11,975 bases of DNA, taken from contig CAJTLK010000055.1 of the NCBI GenBank assembly GCA_910577415.1, positions 1 to 11,975 on the forward strand, given 5' to 3'. The DNA comes from an uncultured Oscillospiraceae bacterium (lineage in GTDB: Bacteria; Bacillota; Clostridia; Oscillospirales; Oscillospiraceae). Positions within the stretch are counted from its first letter, which is position 1; each line of letters begins with the position of its first letter. The notes under the pieces are model-generated. The model was not told the DNA's origin and searched no databases. It saw only the letters and a program-made list of their open reading frames with translations. Positions 7,268 to 11,975 of the stretch are shown piece after piece. The position numbers and the translations under genes are program-made.

Positions 7268-7424
7268 GGGCATTCTTTGGGGGCAATAAATGCCCTCTAC
7301 AATTTACATCTGCAATGTAAAGACCTCAGGGGGCCATTCTTGATGTCAAGAATGGCCTATTTCCCGACACAGTGTCGGGAAAGGCGTGCAGGGAGATTCT
7401 TTGAGGCCAAAGAACCTCCCTGCA
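7267..7424 (+). repeat. Cluster of intergenic hairpins with a shared ATTCTT core
   Basis: This gene-free stretch holds five successive inverted repeats. (a) 7267-7274/7289-7296, AGGGCATT with AATGCCCT, 8 bp. (b) 7303-7309/7315-7321, TTTACAT with ATGTAAA, loop CTGCA. (c) 7332-7343/7346-7357, a perfect 12-bp stem GGCCATTCTTGA closed by a 2-nt centre. (d) 7360-7382, an odd-length perfect palindrome centred on 7371 containing CGACACAGTGTCG. (e) 7387-7424, TGCAGGGAG plus TTCTTTG paired with CAAAGAA plus CTCCCTGCA, one A/C mismatch, loop AGGC. Hairpins c, e and the one at 7492 share ATTCTT/AAGAAT-type cores with different outer stems. No protein-coding frame with a ribosome binding site was found. 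It may be an array of mobile-repeat remnants or a structured RNA. Confidence 0.7.
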
Positions 7425-7491
7425 TCCCTAAGAAACCCCTGAGGGGGGATTTCGATTTCCCTCTCCCCTTGGTGCTTTCTTGGGGGGCTGG

Positions 7492-7527
7492 GGGGCTATT
7501 CTTTTTGCATAAAGAATAGCCCCTTTT
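7492..7527 (+). terminator. Perfect 13-bp hairpin followed by TTTT (plus-strand terminator-like)
   Basis: GGGGCTATTCTTT (7492-7504) pairs exactly with AAAGAATAGCCCC (7511-7523), loop TTGCAT, then TTTTC. It looks like an intrinsic terminator reading rightward, yet no plus-strand gene precedes it. It also carries the ATTCTT core of the nearby hairpins, so it may simply be another family member. Between it and hairpin e lie a CCCCTGAGGGG mini-hairpin (7436-7446) and a G/C-biased run with no visible gene. Confidence 0.45.
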
Positions 7528-7550
7528 CAATTTAACGTTACATATCTTTA

Positions 7551-7594
7551 CAAATAGCGGCAACACCTGTATTTTCAGGTGTTGCCGCTATTTG
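7551..7594 (-). terminator. Perfect 19-bp hairpin downstream of the SLH-protein gene
   Basis: Bases 7551-7569 pair without mismatch with 7576-7594 (outer part CAAATAGCGG, inner part CAACACCTG), loop of 6 nt. It lies about 150 nt beyond the SLH-gene stop, so it probably ends that minus-strand transcript or stabilises its 3' end. The T run after the stem is poor (the stem itself ends CTATTTG), so it is not a textbook terminator. The 7595-7741 stretch between it and the gene shows nothing else recognisable. Confidence 0.5.
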
Positions 7595-7741
7595 CCGTGT
7601 AGATGTCCTCATCGCATATCTCAGCGTATCTTTCCATCATTTTACCTGCAGCGGTAGTACAGAAAGAAGTAAAGGCGAGAGCTGGGACGCCCATCCTTTC
7701 TTTGATTCAATCAGGATATGGCTAAAATGTTCCGGTGGAGC

Positions 7742-9583
7742 TTAGATCGTCATATCGTAGATCCGCATGAGGGTGGCGATGGACTGCTCCCAGCTATAGG
7801 GCCCCTGGGGGCCGAACTGGTTATTGCCCAAACCGCCCATAATGCCGGCGGCCTGCATTTGCCCCACGGCCTCGCTGGCCCAGGGGGAGATGGAGCCATT
7901 GTCGTCAAAGGTGGGGGCAGACTTGTCCAGATCGATGCCCAGCACCCCCGCCAGCCGGGAGAGGATGGCGGCGGCCTGTTCTCTTGTCAGCTGACCATCG
8001 GGGTCAAATTTCTCGTCCCCCACGCCGGTGATGACCTTCAGATAGGCCAGCCGGCGGACGTTCATGTCGTCCGTGTCGGTGAAGGAGGTGGGCAGGGGGT
8101 TCGGGAGTTCGCGATACTCCTCGGGCCGCAGCTTAAGATAAATCTCCATGGCCAGATTGCAGAAATCCTTCCGGGTGATGGGGGCGGCGTAGGAGGAGTC
8201 GGGTATCTTCCCGTTGACGCCGTGGTCGCCCCCGCTGCCAAGACCCGGCATATCGCCGCCGGGGGAGAAGATGCCCAGGGAGTAGGCTCTGCCCACCGCG
8301 TCCCGGGCCCAGTCGGCGGGGGGCACGGCGCAGGAGGCGATGACCACCCGGTAATGTTGTCTGTCCGTCACATCCTGGGCCAGAAGGGTAGCGTCATGGC
8401 CCACATAGTGGTAGCTGGAGCTGCTGCTAAACTGCTGTATCGCCAGAACGTAACCATGCTCGGGGACAAAGGGGACAATGTTCAGGGACAGATCCCCGCC
8501 GTAGGGCACGTCGATGTTCTCGTTGCCCCAGTATGTCGTGGCTCCGTCGGCGGAGGTGAGATACCCCGAGGGGCCCTGGGGGGACTCCAGCTGCACCAGG
8601 ATGGACAGATTGCCCCCCTTCACCGGGGTGAGGGTGATGGGCACCACCTTCTCGTCCCGGTAGGACATGAGGTTGCCTCCCCCCTCCACCCGGTATTCGG
8701 AGGTCAGCACCAGTTCGGTATCATACCGGCCCGGGAGCTTGTTGTTCCCTGTGGTGCCCTTGACGATCTCGACCTGAGCCGTTTCACCGGGGGCCAGAGT
8801 CCACTGCTTCTCCTTCAGTTCAAGGCACTGTTGGACGCTCCGCTCAAAGGCCCCATGATTGGTCCCCTCGCTTGCCAGTTTGGCCTGCAGCTCTATCGCC
8901 ACCTTGGCCCGGTTGGTGACAGAGACGGTCTCGATAACGGTGTCCTCCATCTCCACTGGGCCGAAGTCCACGCTCTCCCGGTCCAGCTCCATTGCCTCCT
9001 CACCGCCCATATAGCCGTCATAGACTATTTCAAAGTGGTAGGGCAGGGGGTAGTTGCCCCCCTCGAAGATGGGCTCGTCGTACCGGTTTCTGCCCACAGG
9101 CTCGTCGGAAGTGGCAAAGAAGAAGTCCAGCTCTCCGTCATACACCCCGGCAGGGAAACTGGTACTCTCCCGGTATCCGGTGTACAGGGTCACATTCACA
9201 CTGGCCGAGGAGCCGGGCTTCAGCTCCAGAGCGTAGGTGCTGACGGGGATCACCAGATATTGGCGGATACTGTCCCAGCCCTCCCGGGGCACAGTGACGT
9301 TAAAGCGGTTGCCGCCCTTGGAAAGGAAATCGTGGATATACCATAGGGTCTGGTCACTGGTGTTGGTAAAGGAGATGGTGAGGGTGGGGCAGTCCTCTTT
9401 CCTGTAGCCGTATTCCATTGTGCCGAAATCGGCCACCTCCATATCGTAGGTGATGGCGCCGGGATCCTCCGGGGCTTGGCTCTTCCATTCGTAGAGCGGG
9501 GCGCCATCCGCCAGAGCGGCGGCGGGCAGCAGGCTCAGACAAAGGGTGAGGCCCAGCAGAAGGGATGTGATTTTCTTTTTCAT
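7742..9583 (-). CDS. Secreted SLH-domain cell-surface protein with ASH/Ig-like regions
   Basis: 613-residue exported protein. Signal peptide: MKKK, hydrophobic run 5-20, and an AALA|D cleavage site after residue 25. Two beta-rich stretches, VADFGTMEYG...LTISFTNTSDQTLWY (50-82) and VDFGPVEMEDTVIETVSVTNR (205-225), resemble ASH (ASPM-SPD2-Hydin) or related choice-of-anchor Ig folds, with a further beta-rich part to about 415. Three SLH repeats follow: 423-485 (WARDAVGRAYSLGIFS...PITRKDFCNLAMEIY, carrying a Gly-rich insert at about 441-467), 500-546 (FTDTDD...ITGVGDEKFDPDGQLTREQAAAIL) and 558-610 (FDDNGSISPWASEAVGQMQAAGIMGG...). SLH repeats anchor proteins non-covalently to wall polymers, so it should decorate the cell surface with the N-terminal part outward. 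No enzymatic motif was found; the function is unknown. ATG 9583 has AAGGAG 8 nt upstream. Monocistronic by appearance, with its own promoter at 9647-9675. Confidence 0.92.
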   Translation of the reverse strand: MKKKITSLLLGLTLCLSLLPAAALADGAPLYEWKSQAPEDPGAITYDMEVADFGTMEYGYRKEDCPTLTISFTNTSDQTLWYIHDFLSKGGNRFNVTVPREGWDSIRQYLVIPVSTYALELKPGSSASVNVTLYTGYRESTSFPAGVYDGELDFFFATSDEPVGRNRYDEPIFEGGNYPLPYHFEIVYDGYMGGEEAMELDRESVDFGPVEMEDTVIETVSVTNRAKVAIELQAKLASEGTNHGAFERSVQQCLELKEKQWTLAPGETAQVEIVKGTTGNNKLPGRYDTELVLTSEYRVEGGGNLMSYRDEKVVPITLTPVKGGNLSILVQLESPQGPSGYLTSADGATTYWGNENIDVPYGGDLSLNIVPFVPEHGYVLAIQQFSSSSSYHYVGHDATLLAQDVTDRQHYRVVIASCAVPPADWARDAVGRAYSLGIFSPGGDMPGLGSGGDHGVNGKIPDSSYAAPITRKDFCNLAMEIYLKLRPEEYRELPNPLPTSFTDTDDMNVRRLAYLKVITGVGDEKFDPDGQLTREQAAAILSRLAGVLGIDLDKSAPTFDDNGSISPWASEAVGQMQAAGIMGGLGNNQFGPQGPYSWEQSIATLMRIYDMTI

Positions 9584-9646
9584 ATGCTTTGCTCCTTACT
9601 TTCAAAGTTGCTCCCCACAGGGAGAAGAAAAGATATGTCCTTTTTG

Positions 9647-9675
9647 ATTATATTGGAAACCCTTCTTGAAAACAA
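9647..9675 (-). promoter_or_regulatory. Sigma-A-type promoter of the SLH-protein gene
   Basis: On the minus strand TTGTTT (9675-9670), 17 bp spacer, and a perfect TATAAT (9652-9647). This predicts a start near 9640 and a 5' leader of about 55 nt containing a small CTCCC/GGGAG hairpin (9611-9624) ahead of the AAGGAG site. Confidence 0.65.
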
Positions 9676-10020
9676 TATGCCGGCTGCATAGCTGCGGGGA
9701 AATTTATGCAAAACCCCATGGAGCGGAAGGCGCATGACAGGAGCGGAAGAGCCGGATATGGTGTGGGCCCTGTTGTCCGGACGAGCGGCAGCCTGACAGG
9801 GGGCCGCTCGTCCCCAAACAGCGATACTTGCTGGTATCATACATGTAGTTGCCCTCGGAAGCTTTCCGTGGATCGTTTCTGAGGGCAACATGTTTACATC
9901 CTTCGAAATTTCTTCTTACTAAGTTTTATTCATTCGTAGTAAATTCGTAGTAATTTGGATATCTCGCTGTCAGGAAATACTTGGCTTTATATGGCTAAGC
10001 GACCATTGACTTTGCTTTTG
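9676..10020. other. Gene-free region with inverted repeats and a tandem duplication
   Basis: No credible gene was found. Contents: a 10-bp direct repeat GGAGCGGAAG at 9720-9729 and 9740-9749 (20-bp period); an 11-bp inverted repeat GGACGAGCGGC (9779-9789) with GCCGCTCGTCC (9803-9813); a larger inverted repeat, GTTGCCCTC (9848-9856) with GAGGGCAAC (9881-9889), extended by ACATG on both outer sides with a 3-nt bulge; and an exact tandem duplication of ATTCGTAGTAA at 9932-9942 and 9943-9953 in an A/T-rich patch (9900-9960). These could be operator sites or scars; no adjacent gene clearly uses them. Confidence 0.5.
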
Positions 10021-10103
10021 GCATCAAAGAATAGTCCTCCAGGAACCGTCCCCACCGCTGCGGTGGGGACATGGGGAAACTCTTTGCCCCAAAGAATGCC
10101 CCC
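10021..10103 (-). repeat. Second copy set of the ATTCTTTG hairpin-family fragments
   Basis: Read on the minus strand, bases 10101-10084 give GGGCATTCTTTGGGGCAA, which matches plus-strand 7268-7286 except for one extra G there. Bases 10022-10035 (CATCAAAGAATAGT) resemble the right arm of the 7492-7523 hairpin. Between the two lies an odd-length perfect palindrome, 10048-10058 with 10060-10070 (GTCCCCACCGC arms, centre T10059). These look like fragments of the same mosaic family seen at 7267-7523, in inverted orientation, on the other side of the SLH gene. Confidence 0.6.
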
Positions 10104-10130
10104 AAAAAGACTTTCGCCACTGTGGCGAAA
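10104..10130 (-). terminator. Terminator of the 43-residue small gene
   Basis: A 9-bp stem, TTTCGCCAC (10112-10120) with GTGGCGAAA (10122-10130), centred on a single base, lies 6 nt past the stop of the small minus-strand gene and is followed on that strand by GTCTTTTT. The position and T run support intrinsic termination. With a 1-nt centre, the innermost pairs must open to form the loop. Confidence 0.6.
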
Positions 10131-10136
10131 AACAGC

Positions 10137-10268
10137 TTACGCCGCCAGCATCTCGTTCAGCTCGCTTTCCGCCTCCGACCAGGTATCGGCGGAGAAGCAG
10201 AACTCGCCGCTGCCGTCGTAGACCTCCACATGGCCCTGGACATACCGAAGTTCAAACTGCTCGCTCAT
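10137..10268 (-). CDS. 43-residue acidic small protein, unknown function
   Basis: Small gene starting MSEQFELRYVQGHVEVYDGS and ending ELNEMLAA. It is acidic, with a predicted beta-hairpin-like first half (FELRYVQGHVEVYD, then GEFCFSADT) and a helical tail (SEAESELNEML). Support for it being real: ATG 10268 has AAAGGAG about 10 nt upstream, the codons follow the GC-rich usage of the genome, and a terminator hairpin starts 6 nt after TAA. It follows the 87-codon gene on the same strand by 88 nt, so they may share a transcript. The family was not recognised; small accessory proteins of this shape occur in Clostridia mobile or accessory regions, but that is a general impression, not a match. Confidence 0.7.
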   Translation of the reverse strand: MSEQFELRYVQGHVEVYDGSGEFCFSADTWSEAESELNEMLAA

Positions 10269-10281
10269 AGGGGCTTCACTC

Positions 10282-10310
10282 CTTTCTGATGGTAATAGGA
10301 TATCAGAAAG
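10282..10310 (-). promoter_or_regulatory. Inverted repeat next to the 43-residue gene's ribosome binding site
   Basis: CTTTCTGAT (10282-10290) and ATCAGAAAG (10302-10310) form a perfect 9-bp inverted repeat with an 11-nt spacer. On the minus strand the downstream arm, ATCAGAAAG, runs into the AAAGGAG ribosome binding site, so a stem in the RNA would hide part of it; as DNA it could instead be an operator. Confidence 0.45.
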
Positions 10311-10356
10311 AGAGTCCGATAAGCGGGACTGTGAATGAGCCGCCCTTATGGGCGTT

Positions 10357-10620
10357 TTACTTTTTTACGTTCACGCTCCAGCCGTACACCCTCCCGAAAG
10401 CCTGAAGGGTGTGGAGGCGTTCCAGCTTCGCCCCGGTTTTTAGAAGCTGCTTCAGTGTGTGAAGGCTGTTGGTGTCCAGGGGCTTCTCCAGGACGCGATA
10501 GAAAGCAAAATACTGGTCACGCAGCCTTTCATACTCGTCCAGAAAGGAAAAATAGCTCTGCGTAAATGGCTCCGCCAAAAGGAATAGAGCTTCGACCTCC
10601 GGTTCTACGTACATTTTCAT
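10357..10620 (-). CDS. 87-residue protein, unknown function
   Basis: Unrecognised small protein, largely helical by eye: acidic start (MYVEPEVEALFLLAEPF), an aromatic/charged middle (SYFSFLDEYERLRDQYFAFYRVL) and a basic tail ending SVNVKK. No membrane segment, signal peptide or catalytic motif is obvious. GGAGGG lies immediately upstream: the first ATG (10620) is only about 4 nt from it, while the in-frame ATG two codons on (10614) has a more usual distance of about 9 nt, so an 85-residue form is quite possible. It is driven by a good promoter (10645-10673) in the region shared with the divergent XRE regulator gene, and is followed by the 43-residue gene. It is probably the gene controlled by that regulator; whether the pair forms a toxin-antitoxin-like or other unit is not shown. 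Confidence 0.75.
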   Translation of the reverse strand: MKMYVEPEVEALFLLAEPFTQSYFSFLDEYERLRDQYFAFYRVLEKPLDTNSLHTLKQLLKTGAKLERLHTLQAFGRVYGWSVNVKK

Positions 10621-10644
10621 AACCCTCCATCAAAAATCTCTTTT

Positions 10645-10673
10645 AGTATACCCGATATCTCGGGAATATTCAA
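10645..10673 (-). promoter_or_regulatory. Promoter of the 87-residue gene
   Basis: On the minus strand TTGAAT (10673-10668), exactly 17 bp, then TATACT (10650-10645): 4 of 6 and 5 of 6 consensus matches. The 17-bp spacer contains the CCCGA...TCGGG palindrome. Confidence 0.6.
10651..10664. promoter_or_regulatory. Palindromic operator candidate between the divergent genes
   Basis: CCCGA (10651-10655) and TCGGG (10660-10664) around TATC, with partly symmetric flanks (TATA on the left, AATA on the right). It fills most of the spacer of the minus-strand promoter and lies just upstream of the -35 of the plus-strand XRE promoter. Small XRE proteins usually bind such palindromes as dimers, so this is the likely site of the adjacent regulator. 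Confidence 0.5.
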
Positions 10674-10695
10674 GAGAAGGCTATCAAAATATAAT
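10667..10695 (+). promoter_or_regulatory. Promoter of the XRE regulator gene
   Basis: A perfect TATAAT at 10690-10695, with a weak -35 TATTCA (10667-10672, 3 of 6) 17 bp upstream. The -35 overlaps that of the opposing promoter, so polymerases would exclude each other. The start site would be near 10702, 15-20 nt before the start codon. Confidence 0.5.
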
Positions 10696-10718
10696 GAAAG
10701 CCTAAGAGGGTGGTTTCT

Positions 10719-10922
10719 ATGATTTCATATGACCCCTTATGGGAGACCTTAAAGCGTAAGGGTATCTCCACATACACGCTGATAAAAAATTACTCTTTCA
10801 GCAGGGGAACGTTGGATTCTCTAAAACAGAATAGAAACGTTTCCACTGCTACGCTGAATGATTTGTGTAATATTCTGTCATGCCGTATTGAAGAAGTGTT
10901 GAAGCACATTCCAGACGAATAA
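10719..10922 (+). CDS. Small XRE/Cro-type helix-turn-helix regulator
   Basis: 67-residue single-domain DNA-binding protein. The sequence has the Cro/C1 five-helix layout: YDPLWETLKRKGISTYTLI (helix 1 and start of 2), a turn at KNYSFSRGTLDSLKQNR (recognition helix), then STATLNDLCNILSCRIEEVLKHI, typical of the compact HTH regulators common in Firmicutes. ATG 10719 is preferred to GTG 10710 because AGAGGGTGG lies just upstream of the ATG. Its GC content is about 39% by hand count, clearly below the GC-rich neighbours, suggesting recent acquisition. It is divergent from the 87-residue gene with a palindrome in the shared control region, so it probably represses that promoter and perhaps its own. 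A strong hairpin ends it directly at the stop codon. Confidence 0.88.
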   Translation: MISYDPLWETLKRKGISTYTLIKNYSFSRGTLDSLKQNRNVSTATLNDLCNILSCRIEEVLKHIPDE

Positions 10923-10954
10923 AGGCCGTACCCAAATTTGGGTACGGCCTTCTT
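10922..10954. terminator. Bidirectional terminator between the XRE gene and metG
   Basis: A continuous 30-nt perfect palindrome, 10922-10936 with 10937-10951 (AAGGCCGTACCCAAA arm), begins in the last base of the XRE stop and lies 15 nt from the convergent metG stop. It is followed by CTT and T-rich sequence on the plus strand and by TTATTC on the minus strand, fitting termination in both directions. Confidence 0.8.
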
Positions 10955-10968
10955 GCTGCCTTGTCCTT

Positions 10969-11975
10969 TTAACAGAGCTTTGCTCCGGCGGGGATGGCGT
11001 CGTCCACCATAATAAGGTGGAGGGCCTCCTCGCCCTTTTCGGTGTGGACGGCGGAGAGGAGCATACCGCAGCTGTCCAGGCCCATCATTTTCCGGGGGGG
11101 CAGGTTGACGATGGCAACCAGGGTCTTGCCCACCAGGTCCTCCGGCTCATACCACTTGTGAATACCGGACAAAATTTGCCGGTCCGTCCCGGAGCCGTCG
11201 TCCAGGGTAAAGCGAAGAAGCTTCTCGCTCTTCTTCACCGCTTCGCACGCCTTGACCTTCACTGCCCGGAAGTCGCTTTTGCAGAAGGTGTCGAAGTCCA
11301 CCTTTTCCTCCACAAAAGGCTCGATCTCCAGATTGGGGAGGGCGGCCTTTTTTGCCTCCTCGGCGGCCTGCTCCAGCTCGGCGATAGCGGCGTCGGCGTC
11401 GATACGGGGGAAGAGGTTTTCTCCCTTGTTCACCGAGGCGGTCTGGGGCAGCACGCCCCACTGCGCGGCGCTCTCCCAGCTCTTACCGCATCCATCGCAG
11501 GTCCCGCAGGTGCCCAGCCGGGAGAAGATGGCGTCGGCGGTAGCGGGCATAAAGGGAGTCAGCAATACGGTGCAGATACGGAGGGTCTCAAGGAGGTTAT
11601 AAAGCACTCGCGCCAGCCGGGGGCCGTTTTGCTCCATGTCCTTGGCCAGGGCCCAGGGGGCGTTCTCGTCAATATACTTATTGGCCCGGTCAATGACCTT
11701 GAAGATATCCGCCAGGGCGTCCTGGAACTGGTAACGCTCCATGGCCTCTTCATACCTGTCCCGGAGGGCGGAGGCCAGGGCGATGAGCTCGGCGTCCTTT
11801 TCCTCGTCGGCAGTCTGATTTTCCGGGAGGGCGCCGCCAAAGTATTTCTCCGCCATGGCCGTGGTGCGGCTGAGGAGGTTGCCCAGATCGTTGGCCAGGT
11901 CTACGTTGATGGTGCTGATAAGGGCCTCGTTGGAGAAGTTGCCGTCGGAGCCGAAGGGGAAGGTGCGCAGCAGGA
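10969..11975 (-). CDS. metG: Methionyl-tRNA synthetase, C-terminal part (5' end outside window)
   Basis: Charges tRNA-Met in the cytosol. The minus-strand frame is open to the window edge; 334 residues are visible, beginning LLRTFPFGSDGNFSNEAL, a conserved stretch just after the catalytic core, so the HIGH and KMSKS motifs are outside. Visible: the anticodon-binding helix bundle (NVDLANDLGNLLSRT, then DALADIFKVIDRANKYIDENAPW), the LFPRID link, and a C-terminal Trbp111/EMAP-II-type tRNA-binding OB domain (DFRAVKVKACEAVKKSEKLL, QILSGIHKWYEPEDLVGKTL, NLPPRKMMGLDSCGMLLSA). Odd: where homologues usually read straight from the last bundle helix to a WE...WG segment, there is a Cys-rich insert, TCGTCDGCGKSWES, with a CxxCxxC pattern. 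The gene converges on the XRE gene and shares its terminator. Confidence 0.97.
   Translation of the reverse strand, partial: LLRTFPFGSDGNFSNEALISTINVDLANDLGNLLSRTTAMAEKYFGGALPENQTADEEKDAELIALASALRDRYEEAMERYQFQDALADIFKVIDRANKYIDENAPWALAKDMEQNGPRLARVLYNLLETLRICTVLLTPFMPATADAIFSRLGTCGTCDGCGKSWESAAQWGVLPQTASVNKGENLFPRIDADAAIAELEQAAEEAKKAALPNLEIEPFVEEKVDFDTFCKSDFRAVKVKACEAVKKSEKLLRFTLDDGSGTDRQILSGIHKWYEPEDLVGKTLVAIVNLPPRKMMGLDSCGMLLSAVHTEKGEEALHLIMVDDAIPAGAKLC

Noticed and set aside
7220..7566. Two short frames (plus 7220-7519, minus 7357-7566) inside the hairpin array
   Set aside because: Both run through successive perfect inverted repeats, which explain the sequence better; neither has a convincing start.
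7267..7594. CRISPR array or tRNA cluster
   Set aside because: The hairpins differ in length, outer sequence and spacing, and there are no identical repeats with unique spacers; no cloverleaf with the conserved TTCRA loop was found.
7718..9346. Long plus-strand open frame (542 codons) antisense to the SLH gene
   Set aside because: It mirrors the codon structure of a clear SLH protein, is Gly/His-rich with no recognisable domain, and has no good ribosome binding site; a product of high GC in third codon positions.
9580..9891. Minus-strand open frame of 103 codons upstream of the SLH gene
   Set aside because: It spans the SLH promoter, overlaps the SLH start, and shows no plausible protein features.
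9955..10221. Plus-strand frame of 88 codons opposite the 43-residue gene
   Set aside because: It crosses two palindromes and the terminator, and its translation is Ser/Pro-rich without a ribosome binding site; the minus-strand small gene has a proper site and a terminator.
10357..10922. Classical toxin-antitoxin pair
   Set aside because: The genes are divergent rather than co-directional and overlapping, and the 87-residue protein matches no toxin family I recognise; kept only as an open possibility.

Overview
The window is GC-rich bacterial chromosome with strong AAGGAGG-type ribosome binding sites. Its gene content suggests a gut-type anaerobic member of the Clostridia: a LuxC/LuxE acyl-reduction pair without luciferase, a secreted SLH-domain protein, a lipoprotein serpin, and MnmA/MnmG/MetG of the kind found in Firmicutes. 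A high-GC Oscillospiraceae-like genome (Flavonifractor or Pseudoflavonifractor relatives) fits best, but this is an inference from composition and gene content. No rRNA, tRNA, CRISPR array, transposase or integrase was seen.

Layout. (1) Positions 1-4135, plus strand: the 3' part of mnmG, a lipoprotein serpin, then mnmA, with gaps of 51 and 53 nt, closed by a strong hairpin terminator. MnmG and MnmA act on the same base, U34 of certain tRNAs, so the serpin is the odd gene in this apparent operon. (2) Positions 4158-7267, minus strand: a three-gene unit luxE-luxC-HD protein that converges on the same terminator. luxE and luxC overlap by ATGA, and a plausible promoter with an inverted-repeat operator precedes luxE. 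(3) Positions 7268-7741: a gene-free stretch packed with perfect or near-perfect hairpins, several sharing an ATTCTT/AAGAAT core. (4) Positions 7742-9675, minus strand: a secreted protein with two Ig/ASH-like regions and three C-terminal SLH repeats, behind a TATAAT promoter. (5) Positions 9676-10136: another gene-free stretch with inverted repeats, an 11-bp tandem duplication and more pieces of the hairpin family. (6) Positions 10137-10922: a small accessory module. A low-GC XRE-type regulator on the plus strand is divergent from two small minus-strand genes of 87 and 43 codons, and a palindrome sits exactly between the -35 and -10 of the minus-strand promoter. (7) Positions 10969-11975, minus strand: the C-terminal two-fifths or so of methionyl-tRNA synthetase, with an unusual Cys-rich insertion.

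How it fits together. The chromosomal backbone is translation-related (tRNA U34 modification and Met-tRNA charging). Between these genes lie envelope or lipid functions: fatty-acyl activation and reduction, a surface-anchored SLH protein and a surface serpin. The most notable signals are the orphan luxEC unit with its operator, the serpin between two tRNA-modification genes, the mosaic hairpin family on both sides of the SLH gene, and the compact divergent control region of the XRE module.
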